Of a stretch of 64,000 bases of DNA, positions 9,692-17,740 are shown in pieces. Source of the stretch: Haloarcula sp. H-GB4 (GTDB lineage Archaea > Halobacteriota > Halobacteria > Halobacteriales > Haloarculaceae); assembly GCF_030848575.1 (NCBI RefSeq), contig NZ_JAVDDX010000002.1:1240001-1304000 (forward strand), in the 5' to 3' direction. Made by a program: the position numbers and the translations under genes. Position 1 is the first letter of the stretch; every line of letters starts with the position of its first letter. The notes beneath the pieces were generated by a model. The model was not told the DNA's origin. It made no database searches and saw only the letters and a list, made by a program, of their open reading frames with translations.

Positions 9692-10291
9692 ATGGCCGAC
9701 GAGGTAGCCCGGCGTCTCGTCCACGTCACCGGCGCGACGGTGCCGCTGGCGCATCTGCTCCGCCCGGACCTGATCACGTGGCGCGTGGTACAGGCGTTCT
9801 TAGCCGTCGCGCTGGCCGTCGTCCTGATTCTCGAAGCCGTACGGCTGACGACCGGACTGGACTGGGTGGTGTACGACCGGCTCACCCGCGAGTACGAGCA
9901 GGACAACCCCGCCGGCTACGCGCTGTACATCGTCGGGATAGCCATCGTCGCTTTCGCCGTCGAACTCCCGAGTATGAGCGTAACGGTCGCCGTCCCAGCG
10001 ATGTTGATGCTTGCCATCGGCGACCCCATCAGCGGCCTGCTGGGCTCCAGCGACGCCAGCAACATTAAACAGGCCTGGGTCCTGCTGGTGATGTTCGGCG
10101 TCTGTACGCTGCTCGCCGCACCGTTCGTGCCTCCTGCCGCCGCCGTCCTCGGCGGCGTCGCGGCGACGTTCGCCGACGGCGTCAAGCCACGAATCGCTGG
10201 CTACGTCGTCGACGACAACTTCTCGATTCCAGTGTTTGGCGCACTGGCGATGTGGGTCGGCGTCCAGTACCTGCCCGGGATCGGACTCTGA
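9692..10291 (+). CDS. Dolichol kinase / phosphatidate cytidylyltransferase-like membrane protein
   Basis: 199 residues with about five or six membrane segments, starting immediately after the glyS stop. The conserved part (AIGDPISGLLG, then ADGVKPRIAGYVVDDNFSIP) is the CTP-dependent lipid kinase/cytidylyltransferase family signature, in which an acidic residue after the Gly-Asp-Pro motif binds CTP. Archaeal members are proposed to phosphorylate dolichol for N-glycan carrier recycling, though phytol kinase or other polyprenol activity is equally possible from sequence. Third gene of the CBS-glyS operon. Confidence 0.8.
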   Translation: MADEVARRLVHVTGATVPLAHLLRPDLITWRVVQAFLAVALAVVLILEAVRLTTGLDWVVYDRLTREYEQDNPAGYALYIVGIAIVAFAVELPSMSVTVAVPAMLMLAIGDPISGLLGSSDASNIKQAWVLLVMFGVCTLLAAPFVPPAAAVLGGVAATFADGVKPRIAGYVVDDNFSIPVFGALAMWVGVQYLPGIGL

Positions 10292-10357
10292 ACCCGCTCG
10301 TTCACTTTCACCGCGGTATCTGAACGCTTAACCACCGGCGGGACAAACGCGTGGGTA

Positions 10358-12856
10358 ATGGCGACCACCGACGCCGGTGGCGAGCACGTCGAGCGCCCGC
10401 TGGTGACGCCGGAGTTCCTAGAGAACCGCCGCTACCAGACTGAACTGGCGGAGACGGCGAGCGCCGACCACACGCTCGTCTGTCTGCCGACCGGACTGGG
10501 CAAGACGACTGTCTCGCTGCTGGTGACCGCCGAGCGACTCGACGCCGTCGGCGGGAAGTCACTCATGCTGGCCCCGACGAAGCCGCTGGTCCAGCAACAC
10601 GCCGAGTTCTACCGCGAGGCGCTCGAACTGGACGACGAGGATGTCGTCGTGTTCACCGGCGAGGTCCGACCCGACGACCGGGCAGCGCTCTGGGACGACG
10701 CCCGCATCGTCATCGCGACGCCGCAGGTCGTTGAGAACGACCTCGTCGGTAACCGCATCTCCCTTGCTGACGTAACTCACTGTACCTTCGACGAGTGCCA
10801 CCGAGCGACTGGCGACTACGCCTACAACTACATCGCCGACCGCTACCACGCCGACGCCGAGAACCCGCTGGTAACGGGGATGAGCGCTTCCCCCGGGGAC
10901 GATGAAGAAGCCATCCTCGAAGTGTGTGAGAACCTCGGTCTGTCCGACGTTGCCGTGATGACCGAAAACGACGCCGACGTGGCCGAGTACACCCATGACA
11001 CCAGCGTCGACTGGAACCGCATCGAACTCCCCGAGGTTGTCGTGGAAATCCGCGACGCCATCAACGAGGTCATCAAAGACCGCCTGTCACAGTTGAAGGA
11101 ACTCGGCGTCACGAACAAGTCCTCGGCGGACATCTCCGAGCGCGAGATACAACAGATTCAGGGTCAACTCCGGGACCTGATGAACAACGACCAGAGCGAG
11201 GGGTATCAGGGGATGAGCCTCCTCGCCGAGATCCGCAAGCTCCGGACCGCCGTCACCTACGTCGAGACCCAGAGCGTCGAGTCCCTGCGGCGGTACTTCG
11301 AGCGCCTGAAGGAGGCTGCTCGCTCCTCCGGGGCATCGAAGGCCGATCAGCGCCTTGTAAGCGAGCCGAAAGTCCGCGAAGCGATGCGGAAAGCCGAGTC
11401 CTACAACGACCTGCACCCGAAGTTCCGCCAGACCCGGATGTTGCTCGCGGAGACGCTCGGTATCGAGAACGGCGAGCGCGTTATCGTTTTCACCGAGTCC
11501 CGCGATACGGCTGAGACGCTCGTTGACTTCCTCTCGGACCACTTCACGACACAGAAGTTCGTCGGCCAGAGCGACACCGACGGCAGCGAGGGGATGACAC
11601 AGACCCAGCAACAGGAGACGCTTGACCGGTTCCGCAACGGCGAGTTCGAGGTGCTCGTCTCGACATCCGTCGCCGAGGAGGGGCTGGACGTGCCAGAGGT
11701 TGACCTCGTACTGTTCTACGAACCAGTCCCGACCGCGATTCGGGCCATCCAGCGGAAGGGGCGGACCGGACGCCAGGCCGAGGGCCGCGTCGTCGTCCTG
11801 CTGGCCGAGGACACCCGCGACGAGGCGTACTTCTGGAAGGCCCGCAACGACCAGAAGCGGATGAAACGCGAGCTGAACGAACTCAAAAGCGTCGCCGGCG
11901 AACTGGAGGCCCGCCTCGACCAGACCGGTCTCGACGAGTACGAGGACGCCGAGGGGACCGCTTCGAGTGGAACCGACGAAGCGGAAACCGCCACACGGCA
12001 GTCGGACTCCACTGGAAACGGGAGGGGTAGCACAGCTAACAAGTCTGCCGATGGGAGCGACAGCGGGGACGGCCAAGCCGGGCTGGACGCCTTCGCGGCG
12101 GAGTCGTCTGCGCCGGACGACGAGGAGGCTGGTAGCGGAGAGCAGGACGAGGCGACCGACGACGAGGGAACGGTCGCCAGCGCCGGCCGCGACAGTGAGG
12201 ACGACCCCGTCGAAATCGTCGCCGACCAGCGGGAACTCGACTCGAACATCGCCCGGGACCTCTCGACACGGGACGGAATCGAGACCCGACTCGAAACGCT
12301 GGCCGTCGGCGACTATGTCCTCTCGGACCGGGTGGTCATCGAGCGAAAGACCGTCGCTGACTTCATGGACACGCTGACTGGCGGGGACCGGTCGATGTTC
12401 GAACAGGTCGGGGACGCCACACGCAACTACGGTCGGCCCGTCGTCATCATCGAAGGTGAGGACCTCTTCGGCGCGCGAAACGTCCATCACAAGGCGATTC
12501 AGGGGGCGCTCGCATCGCTGGCGGTCGATTTCGGCGCGAGCGTTCTCCGGACCAGCGACGAAGACGAGACCGCCGATCTGCTGGAAGTCATCGCCGGACG
12601 GGAACAGGAGGTAGCCGACCGCGAGGTGAGCGTCCACGGCGAAAAACAGTCCAAGACGCTCCCCGAGCAACAGGAGTACGTCGTCGCTTCAATCGCCGAA
12701 GTCGGGCCGGTGACCGCGCGCACGCTACTGGAAGCCTTCGGGAGCGTCGAAGCGGTGATGACCGCCGACAAAGACGACCTGCTGGACGTGTCCGGTATCG
12801 GCGATGTAACAGCCGACCGGATTCGGGAAGTCATCGCCAGCGACTACGAACCCTAG
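10358..12856 (+). CDS. hef: Hef: ATP-dependent helicase fused to XPF-type nuclease
   Basis: Processes stalled forks and branched DNA. The N-terminal SF2 helicase has LPTGLGKT (about residue 45), DECH (about 145), SVAEEGLDVPEVD and RKGRTGR. A Ser/Gly/Asp-rich linker spans about residues 530-615. The XPF nuclease core follows with ERKTVADFMDTL (about 662, the ERK-x3-D motif), then a C-terminal helix-hairpin-helix pair. Both halves look intact, unlike some archaea that keep only one. The ATG lies about 27 nt after a CTTAAC box, consistent with a leaderless message. The linker-coding DNA contains an ORB-like site (12006-12030). Confidence 0.96.
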   Translation: MATTDAGGEHVERPLVTPEFLENRRYQTELAETASADHTLVCLPTGLGKTTVSLLVTAERLDAVGGKSLMLAPTKPLVQQHAEFYREALELDDEDVVVFTGEVRPDDRAALWDDARIVIATPQVVENDLVGNRISLADVTHCTFDECHRATGDYAYNYIADRYHADAENPLVTGMSASPGDDEEAILEVCENLGLSDVAVMTENDADVAEYTHDTSVDWNRIELPEVVVEIRDAINEVIKDRLSQLKELGVTNKSSADISEREIQQIQGQLRDLMNNDQSEGYQGMSLLAEIRKLRTAVTYVETQSVESLRRYFERLKEAARSSGASKADQRLVSEPKVREAMRKAESYNDLHPKFRQTRMLLAETLGIENGERVIVFTESRDTAETLVDFLSDHFTTQKFVGQSDTDGSEGMTQTQQQETLDRFRNGEFEVLVSTSVAEEGLDVPEVDLVLFYEPVPTAIRAIQRKGRTGRQAEGRVVVLLAEDTRDEAYFWKARNDQKRMKRELNELKSVAGELEARLDQTGLDEYEDAEGTASSGTDEAETATRQSDSTGNGRGSTANKSADGSDSGDGQAGLDAFAAESSAPDDEEAGSGEQDEATDDEGTVASAGRDSEDDPVEIVADQRELDSNIARDLSTRDGIETRLETLAVGDYVLSDRVVIERKTVADFMDTLTGGDRSMFEQVGDATRNYGRPVVIIEGEDLFGARNVHHKAIQGALASLAVDFGASVLRTSDEDETADLLEVIAGREQEVADREVSVHGEKQSKTLPEQQEYVVASIAEVGPVTARTLLEAFGSVEAVMTADKDDLLDVSGIGDVTADRIREVIASDYEP
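12006..12030 (+). repeat. ORB-like sequence inside the hef linker
   Basis: Reads CTCCACTGGAAACGGGAGGGG followed by T. It resembles the origin boxes (TTCCACCGGAAAC, three bases, GGGGT), with one extra base before the G-string. It sits in the part of hef that encodes the variable linker. Whether Orc1 binds is unknown. Confidence 0.4.
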
Positions 12857-13665
12857 AACCGCGCTGCATCGAGCGCTTCCGCTGCTTCTCGGGCCGCCTG
12901 CAGATGTTCGCGAGCCTCACGTGGGTTCTCGGTCGCCGCAGCGCGCTCGGCGAAACGGTGAGCAGTCTCGGCTAGTAGCGCCGACGCCGCATCCATGTTC
13001 GCCGCGATATCGTCTGTGTGACTATCGGTCGACTGGGTCTGTCGAGCGGAAACAGGGGGGTTCTGTGACGATGTCCCACGCGGCTGGTCGTTAGCAGTTC
13101 GGCTGCTAGGCTCCGACGAAACACCTGTTCGAGCAGTCTGTGGCGCTGGCTCCGAGTGGCTGGACTGCTGGGTCGGCTGGTTACCCCCCGCTTCGGGTGG
13201 AGCGGCCGAGTCGGACGTCGACGATGCTGGTTCGGAGGGAGAGTGTGAAGCGGCATCGGCCTGGGTGTGTGCAGTCTCCTGCTGGGCGGGTTCGTCCGTC
13301 GCGTCCGCCACACTCTCGGCCGCTTCCTCGTCAGCATCGCCAAACTGGACATGGGCCTCGCCGCTGGGGTCGGCAACCTCAATCTGGTCACCGTCGTCGA
13401 CCTGACCCTCCTGTTCGTCAGCATCCGACGGGTCCGCCCCGTTAGCCTGCGTGTCACGAGCGACCGGCTTCTGGCAGGTGGGGCAGAACTCCTGGCCGTC
13501 ATAGCGGAAGATGGGGTCGCCACACTCGCTGCAGTGGGCGTTCGTCATCGTCGCACCCTTCAACAGGAGTTCGCTCATTTGCTCGGTCGCCGCCCGGTTG
13601 TCCTCCTCTTTTTCGAACTTCTCGCGGAGTTTCTCACGTTCGGCTTCCTTGTCGAAGTCGCTCAT
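12853..13665 (-). CDS. Sjogren/scleroderma autoantigen p27-like zinc-ribbon protein
   Basis: 270 residues, starting MSDFDKEAEREKLREKF. Residues 1-30 are a charged helix; MSELLLKGATMTNAHCSECG leads into a zinc ribbon (CSECG..FCPTCQK) near residues 45-70. This order is characteristic of the family named after human autoantigen p27, whose cell role is poorly known and has been linked to mitosis in humans. Residues about 75-220 are low-complexity, rich in Asp, Ser, Gln and Pro. A helical C-terminal part (AHRFAERAAATENPREAREH) closes it. It converges with hef (overlap of 4 nt) and is divergent from mdh with a 127-nt shared promoter region. Confidence 0.85.
   Translation of the reverse strand: MSDFDKEAEREKLREKFEKEEDNRAATEQMSELLLKGATMTNAHCSECGDPIFRYDGQEFCPTCQKPVARDTQANGADPSDADEQEGQVDDGDQIEVADPSGEAHVQFGDADEEAAESVADATDEPAQQETAHTQADAASHSPSEPASSTSDSAAPPEAGGNQPTQQSSHSEPAPQTARTGVSSEPSSRTANDQPRGTSSQNPPVSARQTQSTDSHTDDIAANMDAASALLAETAHRFAERAAATENPREAREHLQAAREAAEALDAARF
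13040..13062 (+). repeat. Weak ORB-like half site inside the p27-like gene
   Basis: The plus strand reads CGGAAACAGGGGGGTT after a poorly matching left half. The right half and the spacing to the G-string agree with the origin boxes. It lies in low-complexity coding sequence. Chance occurrence in Gly/Pro-coding DNA is possible. Confidence 0.25.
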
Positions 13666-13792
13666 ACGAGTCACAACGCCACGGGGCTGAAAACAGTTTA
13701 CGGGTGCGAGACGTCGAGACCGCCTGAACGATGCGCGGCGGAATCGGGGTTTCGACACGTTTAACGTTCGCGCCCGAGCCTTTTCGAATGGT

Positions 13793-14707
13793 ATGACAAA
13801 GGTAAGCGTAGTCGGCGCAGCCGGAACGGTCGGCGCAGCCGCAGGGTACAACATCGCGCTCCGTGACATCGCTGACGAGGTCGTCTTCGTTGACATCCCG
13901 GACAAGGAAGACGACACGGTCGGGCAGGCCGCCGACACGAACCACGGCATCGCCTACGATTCCAACACGCGCGTCCGACAGGGCGGCTACGAGGACACCG
14001 CCGGCTCAGACGTGGTGGTCATCACGGCTGGGATTCCTCGCCAGCCCGGTCAGACCCGGATCGACCTCGCGGGCGACAACGCGCCCATCATGGAGGACAT
14101 CCAGTCCTCGCTGGACGAGCACAACGACGATTACATCTCGCTGACCACCTCGAACCCCGTCGATCTGCTCAACCGCCACCTCTACGAGGCCGGCGACCGC
14201 TCGCGCGAGCAGGTCATCGGCTTCGGCGGCCGGCTAGACTCCGCGCGGTTCCGCTACGTCCTGAGCGAGGAGTTCGACGCGCCGGTCCAGAACGTCGAAG
14301 GAACGATCCTCGGTGAACACGGCGATGCACAGGTTCCCGTGTTCTCAAAGGTCCGCGTCGACGGCACCGACCCCGAGTTCAGCGGCGACGAGAAAGAGCA
14401 GCTGCTCGGCGACCTGCAGGAATCGGCGATGGACGTCATCGAGCGCAAGGGCGCGACCGAGTGGGGGCCGGCACGCGGCGTCGCACACATGGTCGAAGCC
14501 ATCCTCCACGATACCGGTGAAGTGCTGCCGGCCTCGGTCAAGCTAGAGGGTGAGTTCGGGCACGAGGACACTGCCTTCGGTGTCCCAGTCCGTCTCGGGA
14601 GCAACGGTGTCGAAGAGATCGTCGAGTGGGACCTCGACGACTACGAGCAGGACCTGATGGCCGACGCTGCCGAGAAGCTCTCCGACCAGTACGACAAAAT
14701 CTCATAA
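13793..14707 (+). CDS. mdh: Malate dehydrogenase (halophilic, LDH-like type)
   Basis: Interconverts malate and oxaloacetate with NAD(H) in the citric acid cycle. The 304-residue product begins [20 protein letters not shown], with the nucleotide loop GAAGTVG at residues 8-14. [13 protein letters not shown] carries the substrate-binding arginines near 86-92, TSNPVD follows near 120, and GEHGDAQVP has the catalytic His near 175. It closely matches, from memory, the crystallised Haloarcula marismortui enzyme, including its surface acidity. The gene is monocistronic: divergent from the p27-like gene and followed by a non-coding stretch. Confidence 0.98.
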   Translation: MTKVSVVGAAGTVGAAAGYNIALRDIADEVVFVDIPDKEDDTVGQAADTNHGIAYDSNTRVRQGGYEDTAGSDVVVITAGIPRQPGQTRIDLAGDNAPIMEDIQSSLDEHNDDYISLTTSNPVDLLNRHLYEAGDRSREQVIGFGGRLDSARFRYVLSEEFDAPVQNVEGTILGEHGDAQVPVFSKVRVDGTDPEFSGDEKEQLLGDLQESAMDVIERKGATEWGPARGVAHMVEAILHDTGEVLPASVKLEGEFGHEDTAFGVPVRLGSNGVEEIVEWDLDDYEQDLMADAAEKLSDQYDKIS

Positions 14708-14830
14708 CCCGATATTAGTCGCGGTCGGCAGGTCCGGGACGGGCGCTGTCCCGATCTGCTATTTCGCCTCGCCAGCGGTGTGAAGACATGACTGTGACTG
14801 CGAGGAGTGCTCCCTGACGAACAGTGGCCG

Positions 14831-14956
14831 TTACGCGGGCTCGTCCTGCTCGTCAAGTAAGTCGCTGTCGTGTCCGTCGTCATCGAGATCAGCACCGAGG
14901 AGTGACGCCCACTCTTCGAGGTGTGAGTCCGATGTCGAGAGTTCTCGGTGGCTCAT
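14831..14956 (-). CDS. Acidic microprotein, 41 residues, with its own leaderless promoter
   Basis: Starting from ATG at 14956 the minus strand encodes MSHRELSTSDSHLEEWASLL and then a run rich in Asp (GADLDDDGHDSDLLDEQDEP) before TAA at 14831-14833. An amphipathic helix around residues 12-22 followed by an acidic tail is plausible. A TATA element is centred about 30 nt upstream of the ATG, which fits a leaderless transcript. The acidic composition is what a real haloarchaeal protein would show and chance frames in GC-rich DNA normally do not (they are Arg-rich). Function unknown. It lies convergent to mdh and about 133 nt upstream of the oapC 3' end. Confidence 0.55.
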   Translation of the reverse strand: MSHRELSTSDSHLEEWASLLGADLDDDGHDSDLLDEQDEPA

Positions 14957-14980
14957 GGCGTTATCCGAAGCATCCACGGC

Positions 14981-14990
14981 ATATTATATA
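14981..14990 (-). promoter_or_regulatory. TATA box for the 41-residue microprotein
   Basis: Reads TATATAATAT on the minus strand, centred about 30 nt from the ATG at 14956. It is one of the most AT-rich runs in this part of the window. It is nearly palindromic, so it could also drive transcription rightward into the oapC 3' end. Confidence 0.5.
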
Positions 14991-15088
14991 ATGGTTGTGC
15001 CCGCATTGAGACATAATGCTGTATCAGCGGTTCTACGGGGTAATACGGGAGTAGCGAATCAGGAAAGGCGGCGAGAAGACCGTGGCAA

Positions 15089-15775
15089 TCACTCGGAGCG
15101 GATGGTTTCCGGGACCTGGATGGAGTAGTGCCCATCTTCCTGCAGTGCAATGATGTACTCTTCGCGGTCGTACAGTTCCATCAAGTTCAGTTCGTACTGG
15201 CCGGGTTCCAGCACCTTGATCGACTCGAACTGGTCGTTGAGTTCCGCGCGCAGTTCCTCCAGATCGGGGCGGTCTTCCCGGTCTGGTTCCGTCGGAGGAT
15301 CAGGATCAGCACCGACAGGGCGGAACTGATGTTCAGATTCGGACGCGGACGGCGCGTCGGATGGGAGTTCGTCTGGCTCGACAATATCGCCACGAGCACT
15401 GGCCTGGGCTGAATCCTCAGTCGAAGATGTGGGGTCGGGTTCGGTCGACGGCGAACCGGATGTGTGGGATGGGTCACTCGGCTGTGGGTCAGCCGACCGG
15501 TCGGCGTCACGATGGGACTGCTCGGCGGGACGGTCCCCCTCCGTAGTGGAGCCACTGACGAAGTCACGCACCGAGGCGGCGGTCTTGCCGACAGTACGGG
15601 CGACAGTGCTGTCGGGTCCCGGTGGTTCCGGTGGCTCCGCATCCGGCGTCTCGGAGATATCTGCTCCCTCTGGCTGATACTGGAACTTGTTCCCGCCGCA
15701 GTTGGGACAGCCCGAGAGCATCTCCTTCGACCCGTCGTCGAAGCCACGGCCACAGTCCGTACACTGGTGGGGCAT
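15089..15775 (-). CDS. oapC: Origin-associated zinc-ribbon protein OapC
   Basis: 228 residues. The N-terminus has a zinc ribbon (CTDCGRGFDDG..GCPNCGG, residues 5-28) ending GGNKFQY. A Ser/Asp/Pro-rich disordered stretch covers about residues 35-170. The conserved C-terminal block (LNDQFESIKVLEPGQYELNL, then LMELYDREEYIIALQEDG) defines the family. In haloarchaea this gene, a DUF2073 gene and a GTPase gene sit as a conserved trio beside the orc1 origin, and the names oapA-C refer to that position. Biochemical function is not known to me. Its start overlaps the oapB stop by 1 nt. Confidence 0.88.
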   Translation of the reverse strand: MPHQCTDCGRGFDDGSKEMLSGCPNCGGNKFQYQPEGADISETPDAEPPEPPGPDSTVARTVGKTAASVRDFVSGSTTEGDRPAEQSHRDADRSADPQPSDPSHTSGSPSTEPDPTSSTEDSAQASARGDIVEPDELPSDAPSASESEHQFRPVGADPDPPTEPDREDRPDLEELRAELNDQFESIKVLEPGQYELNLMELYDREEYIIALQEDGHYSIQVPETIRSE

Positions 15776-16158
15776 TATTTGCGAGAGACGAGGGCGCTGA
15801 TTAGCGTTTCGTCCTTGTGGAGCGTCTCTATCTGGTTCGCCGGCCCGATGACTGTCAGCTTCTGGGTCGACTGTTTGCCCATCAGCCGCTCAAGGATGCT
15901 GGCGTCGGCGGCCTCGGACTTGGGGTAGGTCTCGATTTCGATGCCGTTGAACTCGTCGGGGCTAATCTCCGTCATCGTGACTTCGATCAGGCGGGACTCC
16001 TCGTCGGGGGAGAGTCCCTCTTCGAGGATGACAATATTGCCGTCACGAACCCCGTCGAGAATCATTCGGATCTTCTCCATCGAGGCCAGCCCCGCCATAC
16101 GTTCGCCACTGATGAGGTCGATCTGGACGCCGTCGTCTGGGTCTTTGACTTCTGCCAT
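15775..16158 (-). CDS. oapB: Origin-associated DUF2073 protein OapB
   Basis: 127 residues starting MAEVKDPDDGVQIDLISGER. The conserved core includes MEKIRMILDGVRDGNIVILE and LTVIGPANQIETLHKDETLI, typical of DUF2073, a small archaeal family encoded next to an Era-like GTPase. The ATG at 16158 lies 4 nt after the oapA stop, and the stop overlaps the oapC start, so the three genes must be translated from one message. Role unknown; coupling to the GTPase is likely from the constant adjacency. Confidence 0.88.
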   Translation of the reverse strand: MAEVKDPDDGVQIDLISGERMAGLASMEKIRMILDGVRDGNIVILEEGLSPDEESRLIEVTMTEISPDEFNGIEIETYPKSEAADASILERLMGKQSTQKLTVIGPANQIETLHKDETLISALVSRK

Positions 16159-16162
16159 TATA

Positions 16163-16804
16163 TCACCCGAAGTACTCCGCGATTTTATCGTAGACTTCGT
16201 CCATGTTGTCGCCCTCAAGCGCTGACAGCGGAATCGTCTCGTGCTGTGGGTAGGCGTTTCGAATGCGTTGAACCGAAGACTCCTCCAGATCGATCTTGTT
16301 TGCGAGAATCAACACCGGAAGGTCCTGACTCTCGATGATCCCGATGAGCATGGTGTTGACCTGCGTGAACGGATCGGTTGCGGAGTCGAGCACGTAAATG
16401 ACGCCGTCGACGTCCTCGCGGAGCCAGTGCATCGCTTCGGCGACACCCTCGGTCGCTTCGCGGGAGCGGCGGACGGCGTCGTCTTTCTCCATGTCGTGTT
16501 CGAGGAACTCGGTGTAATCGACCTTCGTCGTCACGCCCGGCGTGTCGACAATGTCGATTGTCACTTTCTTCCCGTCGCGTTCGATTTCGACGTTCTCCTT
16601 TCGGCGCGCACGACGAGTCTCGTGGGGAACGTGACTCTCCGGGCCGACGGCGTCGCCGGTCCAGTCTCGTGCAATGCGGTTCGCCAACGTCGTCTTGCCG
16701 GCGTTTGGCGGGCCGTAAATCCCGATACGCTTCGGATCCTCTTCGGAGAACAGTGTCGATGCCGCACGTGAAATGCTATCTTTGAGGTTTGTTAACAATC
16801 CCAT
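16163..16804 (-). CDS. oapA: Origin-associated Era-like GTPase OapA
   Basis: 213 residues. GTPase motifs: G1 GPPNAGKT near residue 30, G3 DTPG near 87, G4 NKID near 168 and SAL (G5) near 192. The N-terminal helix (LKDSISRAASTLFSEED) precedes the G domain. No RNA-binding KH domain is present, unlike bacterial Era. It is the first gene of the oapABC operon, which reads away from the origin and is divergent from orc1. Involvement in replication control is inferred from conserved position only. Confidence 0.9.
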   Translation of the reverse strand: MGLLTNLKDSISRAASTLFSEEDPKRIGIYGPPNAGKTTLANRIARDWTGDAVGPESHVPHETRRARRKENVEIERDGKKVTIDIVDTPGVTTKVDYTEFLEHDMEKDDAVRRSREATEGVAEAMHWLREDVDGVIYVLDSATDPFTQVNTMLIGIIESQDLPVLILANKIDLEESSVQRIRNAYPQHETIPLSALEGDNMDEVYDKIAEYFG

Positions 16805-17040
16805 CCTATCCTCCCGCCGCCCGGAGTCGTCCGGTATGGCGGCTCTGCCCGTAAAAGATAGGCGAATTCACTTAAGCCTACGTCAGACATGAGTTTTCTT
16901 TTTGACACGAGGGGGCATAGCATAGTATAGATCAGCGTGCGGGTGTTACTACGTACAAGGTCGGTGCAGGTGGCGGGGACCTGTTCGGGTGGAGCCCGAT
17001 CATCCGAAACCTGACGATCAGGAGTGGCGCGTCCCATCCT

Positions 17041-17070
17041 AGCCCCCCACCCCTTCATTTCAGGTGGAAC
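17041..17070 (-). repeat. ORB, left inverted copy
   Basis: On the minus strand: GTTCCACCTGAAATGAAGGG, continuing into GTGGGGGG. It matches the right copy in the ORB core and G-string. Its G-string points toward oapA. A further G-rich motif (CTGGGGAGGGGTGGGAG, 17081-17097) extends the inverted repeat inward. Confidence 0.88.
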
Positions 17071-17157
17071 GCCACATACCCCTGGGGAGGGGTGGGAGAA
17101 TTGCCAGTCGAATCGGGAGCGCACCAGTTGTTCAGATCGGTGCGATTCGTGACTTCG

Positions 17158-17207
17158 CTAGCTAGAGCGGCCTAGACACTAGAAAACCGTACACTAGCCC
17201 CTACTAG
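17158..17207. repeat. Cluster of six CTAG sites in the origin
   Basis: CTAG occurs at 17158, 17162, 17172, 17179, 17194 and 17204, with two more at 17039 and 17269. All eight lie between or at the edges of the inverted ORBs. CTAG is generally rare in haloarchaeal DNA, and many haloarchaea carry an orphan CTAG methyltransferase, so this density looks selected. Confidence 0.8.
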
Positions 17208-17286
17208 CTGTTTGTTTTATCTGGTGCGGGTTTGGTTTATGAGATACTGTATTAAATCTTTCCTCTTTCTAGAGGTCATTATAGAT
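17208..17286. other. AT-rich candidate DNA-unwinding element
   Basis: The segment between the CTAG cluster and the right ORB arm contains TGTTTGTTTTATC, TTTGGTTTATGAG and ACTGTATTAAATC, markedly more AT-rich than its surroundings. It lies between inverted ORBs, the place expected for initial melting. No experiment supports it here. Confidence 0.65.
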
Positions 17287-17318
17287 CTTCCCACCCCCTC
17301 CCCCCGTGGCTGTTTCCC

Positions 17319-17349
17319 GTTCCACCGGAAACAAAGGGGTGGGGGGGTC
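17319..17349 (+). repeat. ORB, right inverted copy
   Basis: Plus strand: GTTCCACCGGAAACAAAGGG, continuing into GTGGGGGGG. Its G-string points toward orc1. The inner flank (CCCACCCCCTCCCCCC, 17290-17305) is the inverted partner of the G-rich motif beside the left copy, so the repeat arms are about 55-65 nt each. Confidence 0.9.
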
Positions 17350-17590
17350 GGCCTGGTACGGCTGGTCTCCGCTACAAGTGCCGGCTCTTCATGCTCTTCG
17401 CTCATATTCACACAGTGTACCTGCTCCCGGAACTTCCCCACCGCTCTCTTTCCTCTCCAACCACTATCCTCCTATATCATGTCTGTTCGACCTCGATGAG
17501 ATCGAAGCTATAGTCCTCTTTACCACAACAGTCCTCATTCGACAGAAATAATCAATATGGCAACATATATGTTTCAGGGGTGGTGTACCG

Positions 17591-17600
17591 AAATATTTAA
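17591..17600 (+). promoter_or_regulatory. orc1: Probable TATA box of orc1
   Basis: AAATATTTAA, predicting a transcript start near 17620-17625 and a leader of about 125 nt before the ATG at 17749. The third ORB lies inside that leader. A second AT-rich run (ACATATATG, about 17563-17571) is an alternative. Confidence 0.5.
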
Positions 17601-17715
17601 TATCGAATCACGGTACGGTTCATGTGGTTCAACTGGACGCACTGGAGAGCGCTGATGCTCACTAATAACGGTACTGACGCACTCCTCGCTCCCTCTGTTC
17701 CGGTGTCTCCAACTC

Positions 17716-17740
17716 TCTCCACACGAAACGAAGGGGATCC
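17716..17740 (+). repeat. Third ORB, just upstream of orc1
   Basis: Reads TCTCCACACGAAACGAAGGG plus GATCC. The CCAC, GAAAC, three-base spacer and GGGG match the origin boxes, without the long G-string. It ends 9 nt before the orc1 ATG, so Orc1 binding here could repress its own expression as well as help initiation. Confidence 0.7.

Noticed and set aside
11087-12670. 527-codon open frame opposite hef
   Set aside because: Antisense shadow; hef has complete helicase and nuclease motifs.
14991-15128. Forward frame MVVPALRHNAVSA... reading into the oapC 3' end
   Set aside because: Starts inside the TATA element, has basic, unspecific composition and overlaps the oapC end.
17212-17551. Short frames in the origin region
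   Set aside because: Their codons overlap the ORB and AT-rich elements and show no protein-like composition.
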